From Mycolicibacterium rhodesiae NBB3 (GTDB lineage Bacteria; Actinomycetota; Actinomycetes; Mycobacteriales; Mycobacteriaceae): a DNA stretch of 64,000 nt. How positions within the stretch are numbered: position 1 is the stretch's first letter; each line of letters starts with the position of its first letter. The stretch lies in contig NC_016604.1 in assembly GCF_000230895.2 (NCBI RefSeq), positions 868,001-932,000 on the forward strand. Reading direction: 5' to 3'. The translations under genes and the position numbers were made by a program. The notes below the pieces were generated by a model that searched no databases, was not told the origin of the DNA, and saw only the letters and a list, made by a program, of their open reading frames with translations. Shown in pieces: positions 34,977 to 45,300 of this stretch.

Positions 34977-35824
34977 TGTCAGAGCCGTTCACGCCCAGTC
35001 GTATTCACGTCGTCGTCGGCACGCCGTGGGACGACGCCGTCATCAGTCGCCTGGAACCGAGTTCGCCGTATCAGCCGTGGCCGGAGGTACCCGACGCACG
35101 TCCTGGCGATGGCATCGTCTTGATCATCGACAGCGACCCGCGCTTGGTCCTCCCGGACGTGATGCTCCTGGACTCCATTGGCGCCGTCTCAGGCGCAATC
35201 GCCTCGAGCAGTGCATGGTTCAGCCCCGCGGAGCCGGTATCGCAGGTGGGTTGCGGGGTCGATGCGCTGGACGAGCGATCCACGCTGTTCAAAGGCCCCG
35301 AGGCGGCCGCGTTGTTCGCTGCGCTCGACCGTTTCGGGTTCGAATGCGACGACAGTTTGTTGTTCGGGGACACGTCGATGGCGCAGGCAGCTGTCCTGCT
35401 GGAGTCACGTGGCAGGTGCAGCGGATGCGATAAGGCGCTGGAACTGCACGGTCCTGATGCACGCGTGGATGTTGGGATCTGGACGGTCGACGAGTTGAGA
35501 TACGAGGCGCCGAGGGTGGAACCGGAGAGCATCGAAGTCGACGACGAATTCGACAGCCGACGGCTGCCGGCATTGCCTGTCGACTGGCCCGCGGCGCTCT
35601 GCATCGCGTGTCAAGCTGCGATTCGCGACGGTTATTTCGATACGTTTCTCGACTATCGCTTCTCGCGTCACCCAGCGTGTCCGCGCTGTGGCGAAAGGCG
35701 TTCGCAACGTGCACTTTTCGGAATGCTGCCTTTCGATGTCCGGATCGAACCTTGGCGGGACGCGCGAGGGTGCTGTGTCACAGCCGACAACTGGACATGC
35801 GCTAGGTGCGGCCACCGATGGTGA
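34976..35824 (+). CDS. Zinc-ribbon protein, paralogue of the protein at 25663-26535
   Basis: 282 residues from the ATG at 34976 (ATGA-type junction with the DUF732 gene). It shares its whole layout with the protein at 25663-26535: TPWDDAVISRLEPSSPYQPW near the start, Cys pairs CSGC near 147, CIACQ near 211, CPRCGERR near 237 and a final WTCARCGHRW. The paralogues lie about 8.5 kb apart on opposite strands with different neighbours. Function unknown; zinc binding is inferred from the Cys pairs. Confidence 0.75.
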   Translation: MSEPFTPSRIHVVVGTPWDDAVISRLEPSSPYQPWPEVPDARPGDGIVLIIDSDPRLVLPDVMLLDSIGAVSGAIASSSAWFSPAEPVSQVGCGVDALDERSTLFKGPEAAALFAALDRFGFECDDSLLFGDTSMAQAAVLLESRGRCSGCDKALELHGPDARVDVGIWTVDELRYEAPRVEPESIEVDDEFDSRRLPALPVDWPAALCIACQAAIRDGYFDTFLDYRFSRHPACPRCGERRSQRALFGMLPFDVRIEPWRDARGCCVTADNWTCARCGHRW

Positions 35825-35909
35825 CCTCGGCTCCGCGGCAGGAGCAAGTGTCGACGTGGTCGCGGAAGCGCCATCGCGGTGCCGGTCGCAATACCGAGGG
35901 GCGGGCGTG

Positions 35910-36878
35910 ATGGGGCAGCGTCGGTCAGACTCCGGAGGAGCCGGGGCAGCCGTGTTCGGCATGCTGCTGCTTATCGGACTGGTGATCACCTATTACTGGT
36001 TCTTCATCGCAGCTGGCGCGGCCGTCGGGCTCTTCTTCGCCGTCCGCGCACTCGTCCGGCGCGAGCAGGAACGACGCATTGTTGCCGAACGCGAGGCCGA
36101 GGAAATCGCGTACCGGGCCGAGCGCCAACATCGGTGGGCGCAACGCGGCGACGATCGAGGTGTCTACGGAGTCGCGGGGGCGGAGTTGATGCACTCGATA
36201 TCACCGAAGTTGCCGTTGCAGCCGTCGGACGCGTCAGCAGAGGAGCCCGAAGTCGCGGCGATCGCCCACACAGCAAGGGAATTGAGGGAGCTGCTCACGC
36301 AGAAGCCACCTGCGTGGCGCTGGGCGGCCTTCGCGTCGGTGTTAGTACAGCGGCGCGCAGCGGTATTGCCTCGGCTCCGAGATTTCGATCTGCGCTACGT
36401 CATGCCTGGTGGCGAGCGCGCATTCAGCGGGCCAGACGTTGCGGGCTTCGTCACGGACTCGATGCACGAGTTGAGTCGGCTGGTCGAGCAGCTTGAGGGC
36501 TTCATGTCTGCGCCGGCGTTCATGGGGGTGTTCGGAGGCCACGACGAGGACGCCGCGGACGCCGCCGGAATCGAGCACGTGGCCAACCGGCTGATGGACT
36601 TTCACGAGCGCTTCCTCACGCTGGCTGAGCGATGTCGCGATCTCGAGGCGCCCTCCAAATACGACGGTCTGGTTCGAGACACCGCGGGGCTGATGGGTAT
36701 TCCGCTCGACGGGTTCCGCGTCTTCATCGACGACTACGTCGAACTCGTCGATGCGCTACCCGAGTTAGTTGGGGATGGGGGCGGAGTCGTGCACGAAGCG
36801 GTCACGCTCGACATAGATCTCGACGATGGGATCGTCAACCGGATCAGCAAGCAGGTGCGGACGGCCGCAAGGGCGTAA
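35910..36878 (+). CDS. Membrane-anchored protein with charged helical body
   Basis: 322 residues from the ATG at 35910; a GTG one codon earlier is possible. One long or two short transmembrane helices span about residues 12-46. Then comes a strongly charged helix (RALVRREQERRIVAEREAEEIAYRAE in two parts, about 46-72) and a soluble mainly helical body. No family recognised. The last part is acidic (LDIDLDDG). Function unknown. Confidence 0.65.
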   Translation: MGQRRSDSGGAGAAVFGMLLLIGLVITYYWFFIAAGAAVGLFFAVRALVRREQERRIVAEREAEEIAYRAERQHRWAQRGDDRGVYGVAGAELMHSISPKLPLQPSDASAEEPEVAAIAHTARELRELLTQKPPAWRWAAFASVLVQRRAAVLPRLRDFDLRYVMPGGERAFSGPDVAGFVTDSMHELSRLVEQLEGFMSAPAFMGVFGGHDEDAADAAGIEHVANRLMDFHERFLTLAERCRDLEAPSKYDGLVRDTAGLMGIPLDGFRVFIDDYVELVDALPELVGDGGGVVHEAVTLDIDLDDGIVNRISKQVRTAARA

Positions 36879-37025
36879 GCGACCCGAAGGTCGTCATACC
36901 ACTGGCTGTGCGGAGATACTAATGGGCTGCATCAACGAAGAAAGCTAGTTACGCCCTACTTCTGACAAGGGGCATGCAGGTCAACGCGCGCCGCCGCCAA
37001 CTTGTTGTGTACCGCGTTGTACGAA

Positions 37026-37445
37026 CTATCGGAACGTTCCTCCGTCAGCATCGGAGAACCGTTCATGAACTACGCCTAGGACTGTTCGCGCAAGCGCAAG
37101 CCATGTTTCCGGCTCGTACATTGCATCATCATCCTTTGCGGCAGTCGGCGCCCCGCCCCGAACGTACGCCCATCCGTCAGTCTCGAGATCTGGCCACGTG
37201 TACGCGACGAGCAAGTCGTTCCCATTTCTCCAGGAGGCCCATCCCTCCGACGGCGCACTGGACATAGGGCTTAAGCCGGGCTGTCGTTCTGAGATGTCCT
37301 GCCACCACGTCATGGTGTGACCTCCGTCCCAAGTAGCGCGGAAGTCGAACAAAGTCGGCCCGCCTCCATCGGAATCGTAGTTCTCAAACGTGAAAGCGAT
37401 ATCACCCGAATCGATCTCATCAGGGAGGCCTTCTATCTCCGACAT
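37026..37445 (-). CDS. Small acidic protein, immunity-protein-like in character
   Basis: 139 residues from the ATG at 37445, chosen because AAAGGAG (37455-37461) sits just upstream. It is acidic and Trp-rich (FDFRATWDGGHTMTWWQD, SEGWASWRNG, TDGWAYVRGG) and lacks signal or membrane segments. Size, acidity and position at the edge of a defence island recall immunity proteins, which is a guess. The 147 bases beyond its stop, to the plus-strand gene end at 36878, show nothing. Confidence 0.55.
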   Translation of the reverse strand: MSEIEGLPDEIDSGDIAFTFENYDSDGGGPTLFDFRATWDGGHTMTWWQDISERQPGLSPMSSAPSEGWASWRNGNDLLVAYTWPDLETDGWAYVRGGAPTAAKDDDAMYEPETWLALARTVLGVVHERFSDADGGTFR

Positions 37446-37519
37446 ATTGCTGCTCTCCTTTAATGTGACAGAAGTGTTCGGCGACAATCATTTTCGTTCG
37501 TGCAGACGCCTGCCGGCCC

Positions 37520-37867
37520 TCATTGCTGCTGCAGCTCTCGGACCGCGCCTACCAAGCTCCGGATCTCATGGATGGATGGCTGCAACTCATACGCATGGTG
37601 GTGCACCGCCCGGCTCAGACCGTGCCACACTCGCCGGGTTCTCTCGCCGACGTAACCATCTCGAACAGCGCCTAGCACAACAATTTTCGACCTCGTGGTC
37701 GGATGGCCGACCGTTGAGGACAACCACGGCGCGCTCTGCTCATCGAGCCAATCTTCAAGGGCCGTCCGGGCTAGCAGGGCGGCAGTACGAGGTCCACGCG
37801 CGCCCAGACCGAACTCTCCGTCGAGCAGCCGATCGGCGTAATCGAGAAGCTTACCGCCGCCGGTCAT
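37520..37867 (-). CDS. HEPN-like small protein downstream of the SbcC-like ATPase
   Basis: 115 residues, all-helical in appearance; its ATG overlaps the ATPase stop (ATGA). The segment LSRAVHHHAYEL near residues 84-95 contains R-x4-H, the spacing of the HEPN RNase catalytic motif, preceded by helices ALLARTALEDWLDE and TRSKIVVLGAV that fit a compact HEPN bundle. HEPN proteins paired with large ATPases act as toxins in several defence systems. The assignment rests on one motif and should be treated as tentative. Confidence 0.6.
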   Translation of the reverse strand: MTGGGKLLDYADRLLDGEFGLGARGPRTAALLARTALEDWLDEQSAPWLSSTVGHPTTRSKIVVLGAVRDGYVGERTRRVWHGLSRAVHHHAYELQPSIHEIRSLVGAVRELQQQ

Positions 37868-40320
37868 GGCGCGAGCGACCCGAGGTCTTTGACGGCAAGG
37901 CGGACTTGCTTGACAGCCTCCAAGTAGTCCTGCACTCCGGTGTGTAGGCCTTTGCCAGCCACTGCCATCGCGGCACGACGCGCACTGCCACCGCTAAGCC
38001 ACTTCTCGATCGCCGCGTCATCCGTGGGGTTGACAGCCAGACCGACTCGCAGCCTCACCGTGGTTGCCTTTTCCCAGGCGTCTTCGAGTTCGACTCGCCT
38101 GTGACCGGTCGACAACAGACGCGATGAGTACACATCCCAAGCCGTCGCCTCCAGTGCCTCACGACTCAGCACCGGAATGGCCTTCCTCTTGATGTCGTCG
38201 GGGACGGCTTTATCGGCCGCGATCGCGTAGGCGTCTTCGAGCAACCGATCAGCTGGCCGGGTCGACTCCGTCACGGTCACGACAGAGTTGGCACCGCGGC
38301 TCAGTTCGACGATGCGCGCAGGCGCACGCGACATTCGGATCGCCGACGGAAGCCGATCGTCGTGGGTGAAGACGATGACTTGACGTGTTTCGGCGAGGTC
38401 GACGAGCACTTCGAGAAAGCCGTCGATCTTCGACGGGTCCATCGCCTGGATCGGGTCGTCGAGGACGAGGAAACGGAACGGACTCGCCGACGACGTCGCG
38501 CGAGGGATGAAGATCGCGAGCGACAGCGCCTGCAATTCACCTTGACTCATCACTCCGAATGCATCGGTGTCAGAGCCGTCGACATCTGCTTTCAAAATGA
38601 CTCGGCGCGTGGTCTTTTGGCCCTCGAGGCGGATTTCGCCAAGGTCCACGTTGCTCTCTTGCCGAAGCGCAGCCCAGATGCGTTTGGCCTGATCCGCCAG
38701 CGGCGCTATCCGTTCATTGCGGAGCACTCCCGCGTTCTTCTGAATCCACTTCAACCCCTCATCCGCGACCGAGAGCTTCGGTTCCGTTTCGGCGACCCTC
38801 TCAGCTTTGCGGACCCAGTCAGCCAGTTCCAACGCGATCGGCGCCCACGCGTCCGCGCGCGATTGGATCAGCTTCACGGCCTCCGCACGGAGACTCGAGT
38901 AGGCCTCGCGAACCGGGCCGAGCATCTCGGTGACGTGATCCGCGAGTGCGATGTGCCCGTCGGCGGGAAGTCTGACGAACGCATCGTAGGAAGCGCGTGC
39001 GGCGCCCAGCGATGTCAGATCCGGGTCCGTGACAGGTGGTGCCGGAACGTCGCGCACGGCGGCGATCACTGCCGAGCGAGCCTGTTCGGTGGCTGCCCGT
39101 GCCGCCTTCAAGGCCTGGGCGGCTTCTTGGTCCTGTTCGAGCGCGGCACGCGCGGCGACGGCCCACGACTCGTCGAGCGTTCCGTGGCCGCAGACGGGAC
39201 ACTTCTGGTTCCCGTGGTGGTCGTGAAAATCGAGGCCCAGCTCCAAGAGTTGAGCGCGATCGGCGGCAAGCGCATCGGAACGATCGGCTTCTTGGCGCTC
39301 GCTTTCCGCGGCGGAACGCAGGGCGGCGCACTTGAGCGCGATGTCTTCGGGGTCGGCAGTGCACAGCCGCTCCGCACGTTGCCAGGCCTCCGGGACGGCT
39401 GCGGCGGTACCGTCGGTAATCAACGGCCGAACAATATCGAGGTTCGGCTTGTTCTTGCGGACCTGAGCCAAAGCGGTTGCGGCGCGGGGGTCTTCGTGCG
39501 ACTCGAGTATCGGTTTGAGCGCATCCCGCATTTTGCGTAGCTCGGTGCCTGGCTGACGCAGTTGCTTCACTTCGGCCTCGAGCCGAGCGAGCGCATCGCT
39601 CAACTGCTCCAAACCGAGCAGCTTGTACAGCTGGTCATAGAAGGCGCTGGGAGTGCCTTCGAGGATGCCGCTTAGCTCGTCATAGCTCATCAGAGGCCGG
39701 TACATCTCGAGTGCGGGTTCCCAGCCGAGCGCGGGGATGTCTTCGCGCTTCTCCCCCGCGCGCTGGACCCACCGCTTGGCGTCGTCGACGGGGATGTCAC
39801 CGGATGGCCAGTCGACACCGATCTCCGTCGCGCCTGAGCCTTCTTCAGCGAGACCGATGCGGATCTCTGACTTGTCGCCGGCATGGAGATTGCGCCAGTC
39901 TTGCGACCAGATCGCGGGCTTGTTCTTCCACCGCGAGTTGGTGCCGGTGAGAGCGAGTTCAAGGCCTTCGGCGAGAGTTGACTTACCAGATCCGTTGCGG
40001 CCGGCAATGACCGTCAACCCAGGACCGGGCTTGAGCGGTAGCGTCACTTTCGGGCCGATTCCGCGGAAGCCCTCCACGCTGATCGACGTCAGGTAAGCGC
40101 CCGCGGGCTCCGGCGTCGCCTCGATGGGCGCAGTCAATGTGTCGACGAGCGTCGCTTTGGTGGTGCCGGCACCGAGGACCTCGGTCAGGTCTTCCTCGGA
40201 TTCCATCGCGGCCAACACGACGAGGCGCGCGTCATCGCTGAGACTCGCGTCTTCGTCGGCAAGTGCGAGGACGTAGTTCTTCAGCCGCTCGTTTCCGAGA
40301 ACAGGCTCCACCGCAGTCAT
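37864..40320 (-). CDS. SbcC/RecF-like ABC-type ATPase
   Basis: 818 residues from the ATG at 40320, whose ATGA overlaps the previous gene. The N-terminal 75 residues are a separate acidic domain. Then comes the ATPase half with FRGIGPKVTLPLKPGPGL and Walker A GRNGSGKST near 104-112, a long middle with coiled-coil stretches and a zinc-hook-like CPVCGHG near 371, and the second half with signature MSQGELQALSLAIF near 590 and Walker B LVLDDPIQAMD near 617. This is the SMC/Rad50-type AAA_23 architecture. In defence islands such ATPases sense invading DNA and switch on an associated nuclease; here the HEPN-like neighbour is the candidate effector. Confidence 0.83.
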   Translation of the reverse strand: MTAVEPVLGNERLKNYVLALADEDASLSDDARLVVLAAMESEEDLTEVLGAGTTKATLVDTLTAPIEATPEPAGAYLTSISVEGFRGIGPKVTLPLKPGPGLTVIAGRNGSGKSTLAEGLELALTGTNSRWKNKPAIWSQDWRNLHAGDKSEIRIGLAEEGSGATEIGVDWPSGDIPVDDAKRWVQRAGEKREDIPALGWEPALEMYRPLMSYDELSGILEGTPSAFYDQLYKLLGLEQLSDALARLEAEVKQLRQPGTELRKMRDALKPILESHEDPRAATALAQVRKNKPNLDIVRPLITDGTAAAVPEAWQRAERLCTADPEDIALKCAALRSAAESERQEADRSDALAADRAQLLELGLDFHDHHGNQKCPVCGHGTLDESWAVAARAALEQDQEAAQALKAARAATEQARSAVIAAVRDVPAPPVTDPDLTSLGAARASYDAFVRLPADGHIALADHVTEMLGPVREAYSSLRAEAVKLIQSRADAWAPIALELADWVRKAERVAETEPKLSVADEGLKWIQKNAGVLRNERIAPLADQAKRIWAALRQESNVDLGEIRLEGQKTTRRVILKADVDGSDTDAFGVMSQGELQALSLAIFIPRATSSASPFRFLVLDDPIQAMDPSKIDGFLEVLVDLAETRQVIVFTHDDRLPSAIRMSRAPARIVELSRGANSVVTVTESTRPADRLLEDAYAIAADKAVPDDIKRKAIPVLSREALEATAWDVYSSRLLSTGHRRVELEDAWEKATTVRLRVGLAVNPTDDAAIEKWLSGGSARRAAMAVAGKGLHTGVQDYLEAVKQVRLAVKDLGSLAP

Positions 40321-40646
40321 CGGCGTTCCTCGCCTGGATCGACCCCATCGAGCCATAGCCGCATGTCAAAGCCTCCCCGCTCCATGCGTTTCCTTCGTGC
40401 GACGTCAACGATGGTATCGAGGGTGGCACCATGATCGGCGGCGATCGCGGCGAGAACCTCGAGCACATCGGCCGCTTCTGCGAGCACCCTTTCCGACCTT
40501 TGCTCGGCCGCGAGCTCTGCAACCTCTTCGCGCAGCTTTTCGATGAGCGCCTCGCGATAGGACTGTGAACTCAACGTCTTCACGTGCGGGCGACGGCCAG
40601 AGGCGCGGATGAGATCGGGAATATGGTCCCGAACGAGTTTGCCCAC
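40317..40646 (-). CDS. MazG/HisE-like nucleotide pyrophosphohydrolase
   Basis: 109 residues from the GTG at 40646 (VGKLVRDHIPDLIRASG), chosen because AGGGGG lies before it and a longer frame would overlap the divergent HNH gene. The all-alpha NTP-PPase pattern is clear: LREEVAELAAE, then LAEAADVLEVLAAIA with the paired acidic residues that bind Mg. The family hydrolyses (d)NTPs or phosphoribosyl-ATP; phage-related members change the nucleotide pool. Coupled to the ATPase gene, it may supply a nucleotide-based signal or defence in unit A (inference). Confidence 0.82.
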   Translation of the reverse strand: MGKLVRDHIPDLIRASGRRPHVKTLSSQSYREALIEKLREEVAELAAEQRSERVLAEAADVLEVLAAIAADHGATLDTIVDVARRKRMERGGFDMRLWLDGVDPGEERR

Positions 40647-40716
40647 CGGTCCCCCTGGTCTCGCAATAATGTCCGAGTGCAGTTGTACCGCGATGGACTG
40701 ACACGGGTGACTTGCC

Positions 40717-41793
40717 GTGTCGGATGACACTGTGGACCCGCTACTGCTCGGTCAGCGGGTCATAGCCATCCTCGAAACCGGCTTACGGACCGCGACGTAC
40801 AAGCTGGCGACGTTGATGGCGCTCCTCGAACACTGCATCGAGAACCTTCCGGACCGGCCTGACGAGATGTTGAAGGTACCTTTGTCCGAACTGGCTCACC
40901 GAGTGCTCGACGTCTACTGGCATCAGGTGCGGCCGTTCGATGGACATGAGCTTCGACAGTCGACGCAGCCGCGTGCCCGGATCTTGATCGCAGCGAATGC
41001 GTTGCGTGCCGCTTCTGGTCGTTTGGCAGGTTCCGTGTATGTTGCGCGACTGCGCGCACCCGCCGACTACGCGAAGGCGATTAACGAGGTTGTTCTATGC
41101 CTGGCCCAGCAGCCGTTGCACCGCCTACAGCGGCTGCCCGGCTCCTCGACCAGCGATCCCTTCCTGTACGACGACTCATTCCTCCACGACCACATAACGC
41201 GGTCGACGCTGCGTGAGCACGACGACGCGATCGAGTTGAAGCCTGGGGTCGCTTACGGCCTAGCCAGGCTCGCCGGCCTGCTCAAGCCGGCCTTGGAAAT
41301 CATGTGGGTCGAGGACGTACGTCGCATGAACAAGTTTCTCGACGCAGAGGTGCCGGACGTCGCTGGGCATTTGTTCGGACGCGAGCGCACAACGTTGGCT
41401 GCGGTGCGCGAACCGTTCAAAGAGGCCTTCGGACCGCATTGCTTCTACTGCGGAGCTCACGTGTCGGCGAACAATCCGATCGACCACGTCCTGCCCTGGT
41501 CGCTCGTCGGGATCGACGGACTGTCGAATCTCGTGCTCGCGTGCACGCCCTGCAACAGTGACAAGAGTGGTGCACTACCTGCGGTGAGATTCGTTGATCA
41601 AGTGCTGCAACGTGATCGAGAAACCTTGGAGCAGCTAGCAGTCGCCTTGCAGTGGCCAACGCAGCACGATCGGGTAGCCGCAGCCGCACGCGGCATCTAC
41701 CGCGGTCAGCCGGCCGGCGTGCTGACGTGGTCAGGCTTCAAATCCGTTGAGCGGCTGGATATCAGCTTTCCACCGCCGTGGATTGGATCGTAA
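40717..41793 (+). CDS. HNH endonuclease
   Basis: 358 residues from a GTG at 40717. The first about 235 residues are a helical domain of unknown role. The HNH motif follows: CFYCGA near 242, DHVLPWSLVGIDGLSNLVL near 256 and CTPCNSDKSG near 277, that is a CxxC-DH-N-CxxC-K layout with both zinc Cys pairs. The domain nicks or cuts DNA. A helical specificity domain plus HNH is found in many restriction-type enzymes. It is divergent from unit A (70 bases) and its last 32 bases overlap the end of the GIY-YIG gene on the other strand. Confidence 0.87.
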   Translation: MSDDTVDPLLLGQRVIAILETGLRTATYKLATLMALLEHCIENLPDRPDEMLKVPLSELAHRVLDVYWHQVRPFDGHELRQSTQPRARILIAANALRAASGRLAGSVYVARLRAPADYAKAINEVVLCLAQQPLHRLQRLPGSSTSDPFLYDDSFLHDHITRSTLREHDDAIELKPGVAYGLARLAGLLKPALEIMWVEDVRRMNKFLDAEVPDVAGHLFGRERTTLAAVREPFKEAFGPHCFYCGAHVSANNPIDHVLPWSLVGIDGLSNLVLACTPCNSDKSGALPAVRFVDQVLQRDRETLEQLAVALQWPTQHDRVAAAARGIYRGQPAGVLTWSGFKSVERLDISFPPPWIGS

Positions 41794-42358
41794 TCGCTCG
41801 ACGTAACTGTTTGAGCCGGCGGCGAATTGCTGTCGGGTTCATGTGTTGAAGATTTAGCGGTGGATCAAGCTCCGCCAGCACATCTCGTTCAAGCCGCCCC
41901 AACGAATCCCTGTCGTCGAACGGGATGGTGACAAGACGTAGATGACTGTGCATCCATCGCGTTAAACCATCTTCGTCGATTTGCGTGACGCCGTTCGCCT
42001 GCGCGACGATCGCGCCGAGCGTGCGTCGGAATGTGGAGAATTCGTGGTTTCCGCCGAGGTGCATTGTCATGATCCGTAACCACAATGTGTTGTTGGAGCG
42101 CTGACCGCTGGGCCAGCGGGTTGCGCCCGCCAGGCCTGCGTAGATGAGACCTGGCTTGACCTCCAAGGCGAGACCACGGCTCAGGTCTTCGGCACCCTCC
42201 TTATCGACCCACCAGCTGTACAGACCGGGCCGGTCGCATGGAACTCGGCCTCGGTCAATGAACTCTCGCGGAGATAGTGCTACGGCCGCGTCGCTCAGTG
42301 CCTGAACGCAGCGCGCTACATCGTTGTCTGAGACGTTCGCGTCCGAGCGTCCGGTCAT
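41762..42358 (-). CDS. GIY-YIG nuclease family protein
   Basis: 198 residues; its ATG overlaps the stop of the helicase gene (ATGA), so the two are coupled. The GIY-YIG elements are present: GLYSWWV near 45 (GIY), GLIYAGLAG near 70 (YIG), LWLRI with the catalytic Arg near 93, and LERDVLAELDPPLNLQ near 162 supplying the metal-binding Glu and Asn. It is a probable single-strand or double-strand DNA nuclease working with the helicase. Its end overlaps the end of the HNH gene by 32 bases. Confidence 0.85.
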   Translation of the reverse strand: MTGRSDANVSDNDVARCVQALSDAAVALSPREFIDRGRVPCDRPGLYSWWVDKEGAEDLSRGLALEVKPGLIYAGLAGATRWPSGQRSNNTLWLRIMTMHLGGNHEFSTFRRTLGAIVAQANGVTQIDEDGLTRWMHSHLRLVTIPFDDRDSLGRLERDVLAELDPPLNLQHMNPTAIRRRLKQLRRAITIQSTAVES

Positions 42359-45300
42359 GCGACTGCAACCGTCGACGCCTGAAAGACCTCTGTCGGCATC
42401 GATTTATGGAGCCGCCAGGTGATGGCCATCGGTCGATCACCTTCATGGGATACGTAATCGGCGGGACCGAGGAAAATGTAGGGCGACGCCCCCAGCGCGT
42501 TCGTTTTGGCCTCGCGGACGAACAGCAGAATGTGGGACCCTCGGTCGCGATGGTGGATATATCTCTGTCCCGTCGGCGACGCCGACGAGGTCGTCGACTG
42601 CGACTCCCAGTGGAACAGGTCTGGACTCAAGGCGAAGTCGCGGTACATCGTGGTCGGCGAGTAATCGCGATCGGACTTTTTCAGCGTGATGAGGAACGCG
42701 TCGGCGTTCACCGCCGGGCACCAAGCCACACCCTCACGCATTGTGCTTGGCGTCCTCTGCAGGGAAACGAAACCTAGCGCCGCGAGAATCTCCTCGCGGG
42801 AGTATGTCGCGTGCATTTCGAGCGGCACATCTTCGAGGTCGGGAGTCACGCTCCATAGGCCGTATGTGGTTCGGCGTGCAGTGTCGAAAGCGATGTCAAC
42901 GACTTGTCTCATCTCTTCGGCGACAGATTCGTTTCGAAGGAGCTCGAGACCCGTTGCGATACTGTCGAATCCTCCCCCGTTCGGGAACAGCGAGAAGAAC
43001 AGCATTTCGGCCATCCGTTGTTCGGCTGGGGTGGACGTATCGATCCGTCCGTCGAGCATCGACTTGTATGTGGCCCATCTGCGTCGGTCGTCGACATGCG
43101 CAAGTGCCCGCACTCGCTTGACCAGGTCGGTTTCGCGAGCACCCGTTGGGCGGTTGATTTTGCCGGCTTCTCTGCAGAGAGTGGTCCACGAGCGGTTGTT
43201 GCGCAAGATGTCTTCGATCGCGCGACCGGACGCATCGAGGTAAGAGGCCAATCGGTCATCCGGATGAGCTCTAACCTCCGATACCAACGCAGCCCACCTC
43301 GGTGCCACCTGCTGTCGGATGTTCTCGAGCACCATGGTCTGTGCCACGCGATCCAAAATGATCTGGCTGCCCGACGGCAGGAATGGAAAACCTTCCTCGA
43401 CCTGTCGTTGCAACGCCTTCCCGCCAACCCCAGTCATCGCGCGGAACCGTTGGTCGAACCGGAACTCGCGACGCTGATGCCCGACGAAGTCCAATGCTGT
43501 CAGCACCGTCTTGCCTCGGATCAGTCGTAGACCGCGACCCAACTGCTGCAGGAAGACGGTTGCGCTTTCAGTCGGACGAAGGAAGAGAACGGTATCGACC
43601 TCTGGAATATCGAGACCTTCATTAAACAGATCGACAGCAAACACGACGTTTATCTCGCGATTTCTCAACGCTTGCAGTGCTTCTCTGCGATCAGTCGCTA
43701 ATGTCTCGGCCGAGACTGCTCGGGCAGGTATGCCGGCTTGGACGAAGCGTTGGGCCATATACCGTGCGTGGTCGACGCTCACACAGAAGCCTAGGGCGCG
43801 CATCGTTCCGACATCGGATACCTTGTCACGCAGCTCCTTCAAGACAATTCGGGTGCGTGCATCGTTGCCGGTGTAGAGGCTATTCAAAGCCGAGAGGTCA
43901 TACCCACCGCGTTTCCATTGGATGCCTTCGAGGTCTGTTCCGTCGTGAATGCCGAAGTAATGGAAGGGGCAAAGGAGGTTCTGCTCGAGGGCCTCCCACA
44001 GCCGCAGCTCCGCGGCAACGCGCCCGCCGAAGAACTCCCGAACGTCCACACCGTCTGCGCGTTCGGGCGTGGCGGTGAGCCCGAGGAGCTCCACGGGATC
44101 TACGCGGTCAAGCAAGCGCCGATAGGAAATCGCTTCCGCGTGGTGAAACTCGTCGACCACGACCACATCGAAGTGCTTGGGATCGATCCCAGAGAGCCGA
44201 CGTTGTGACAGCGATTGGATGCTCGCGAATACGTGGCGCCATTGCGTTGGTTCTTGACCGTCGACCAACATCTCACCGAATGTCGCGTCGGTGAGCACCT
44301 CCTGATAAATCCGCCGGGACTGCTGGAGGATCTCTTTGCGATGCGCGACGAACAGAAGCGTCAAGTCGCGGTTATGGACGTCACGAACCAAACGCCGGTA
44401 GTCGAGGGCCGCGACGACAGTCTTGCCGGTCCCGGTAGCTGCCACGACGAGATTGCGATGCCGGTCGTGGATCGTCCGTTCGGCATCCAGCTGTTCGAGC
44501 ATTTCAGCTTGGTAGGGCTTAGGATGCACCTCAAGGCCCGAAAGCGTCACGATGACGCGATCGCTGGTGCGGTTACCCGACGCGGTTTCGAGGGCGGCCC
44601 GTAGCCGGTCGCCGTCCCGGCTCGGTGAGTAAAGCTCGAATTCGCGGCTCTCCCAGTAGGAATCGAAGGTTGCGCGGAACCTCTCGATCAGGTGCGGAGT
44701 AGAAATTGCGGACAGCCGCACGTTCCATTCGAGACCGTCAACGAGCGCGGCATGGGACAAGTTGCTCGAGCCGACGTACGCGGTATGAAACCCGGTCTTA
44801 CGTCGGAGCAGCCACGCCTTCGCATGAAGTCGCGTTCGATCGGTTTCGTAGTTGACCCGGACTTCGGCGCCGAATTCGTTCACCAAGGCGTCAAGCGCGC
44901 GTGCGTCGGTGGCCCCGAGGTAGGTCGTGGTGATGACACGCAGTGGCACGCCTCGTCGTTGCAGTTCTTTGAGTTGATCCTCGAGCAGGCGAAGACCCTG
45001 CCATTTGACGAAAGCGCACAGGAGATCAACCTCATCTGCACTGCCCATCTCGGCACGCAGTTCAGCCGCCAGAGTCGGCTCATCACGCGCGTTCGTCATC
45101 AGGGCGGCATCAGAGAAGGGCGTCGCGGGGCGGGGCAGGCGAACACGGTCGAGCGCTGCTGTGCTCGCGACTTCGTCTAGTCGCGTGATCTTGCCAGGCT
45201 CTATGAGGTGGAGCGCCTCTGCTTCAGCCCACGTGGCCCGCAGAACAGCAAGGATGCGACTAACCAGCTGCGCGCGTTCTTCGGCATTGGACGCGGAGCG

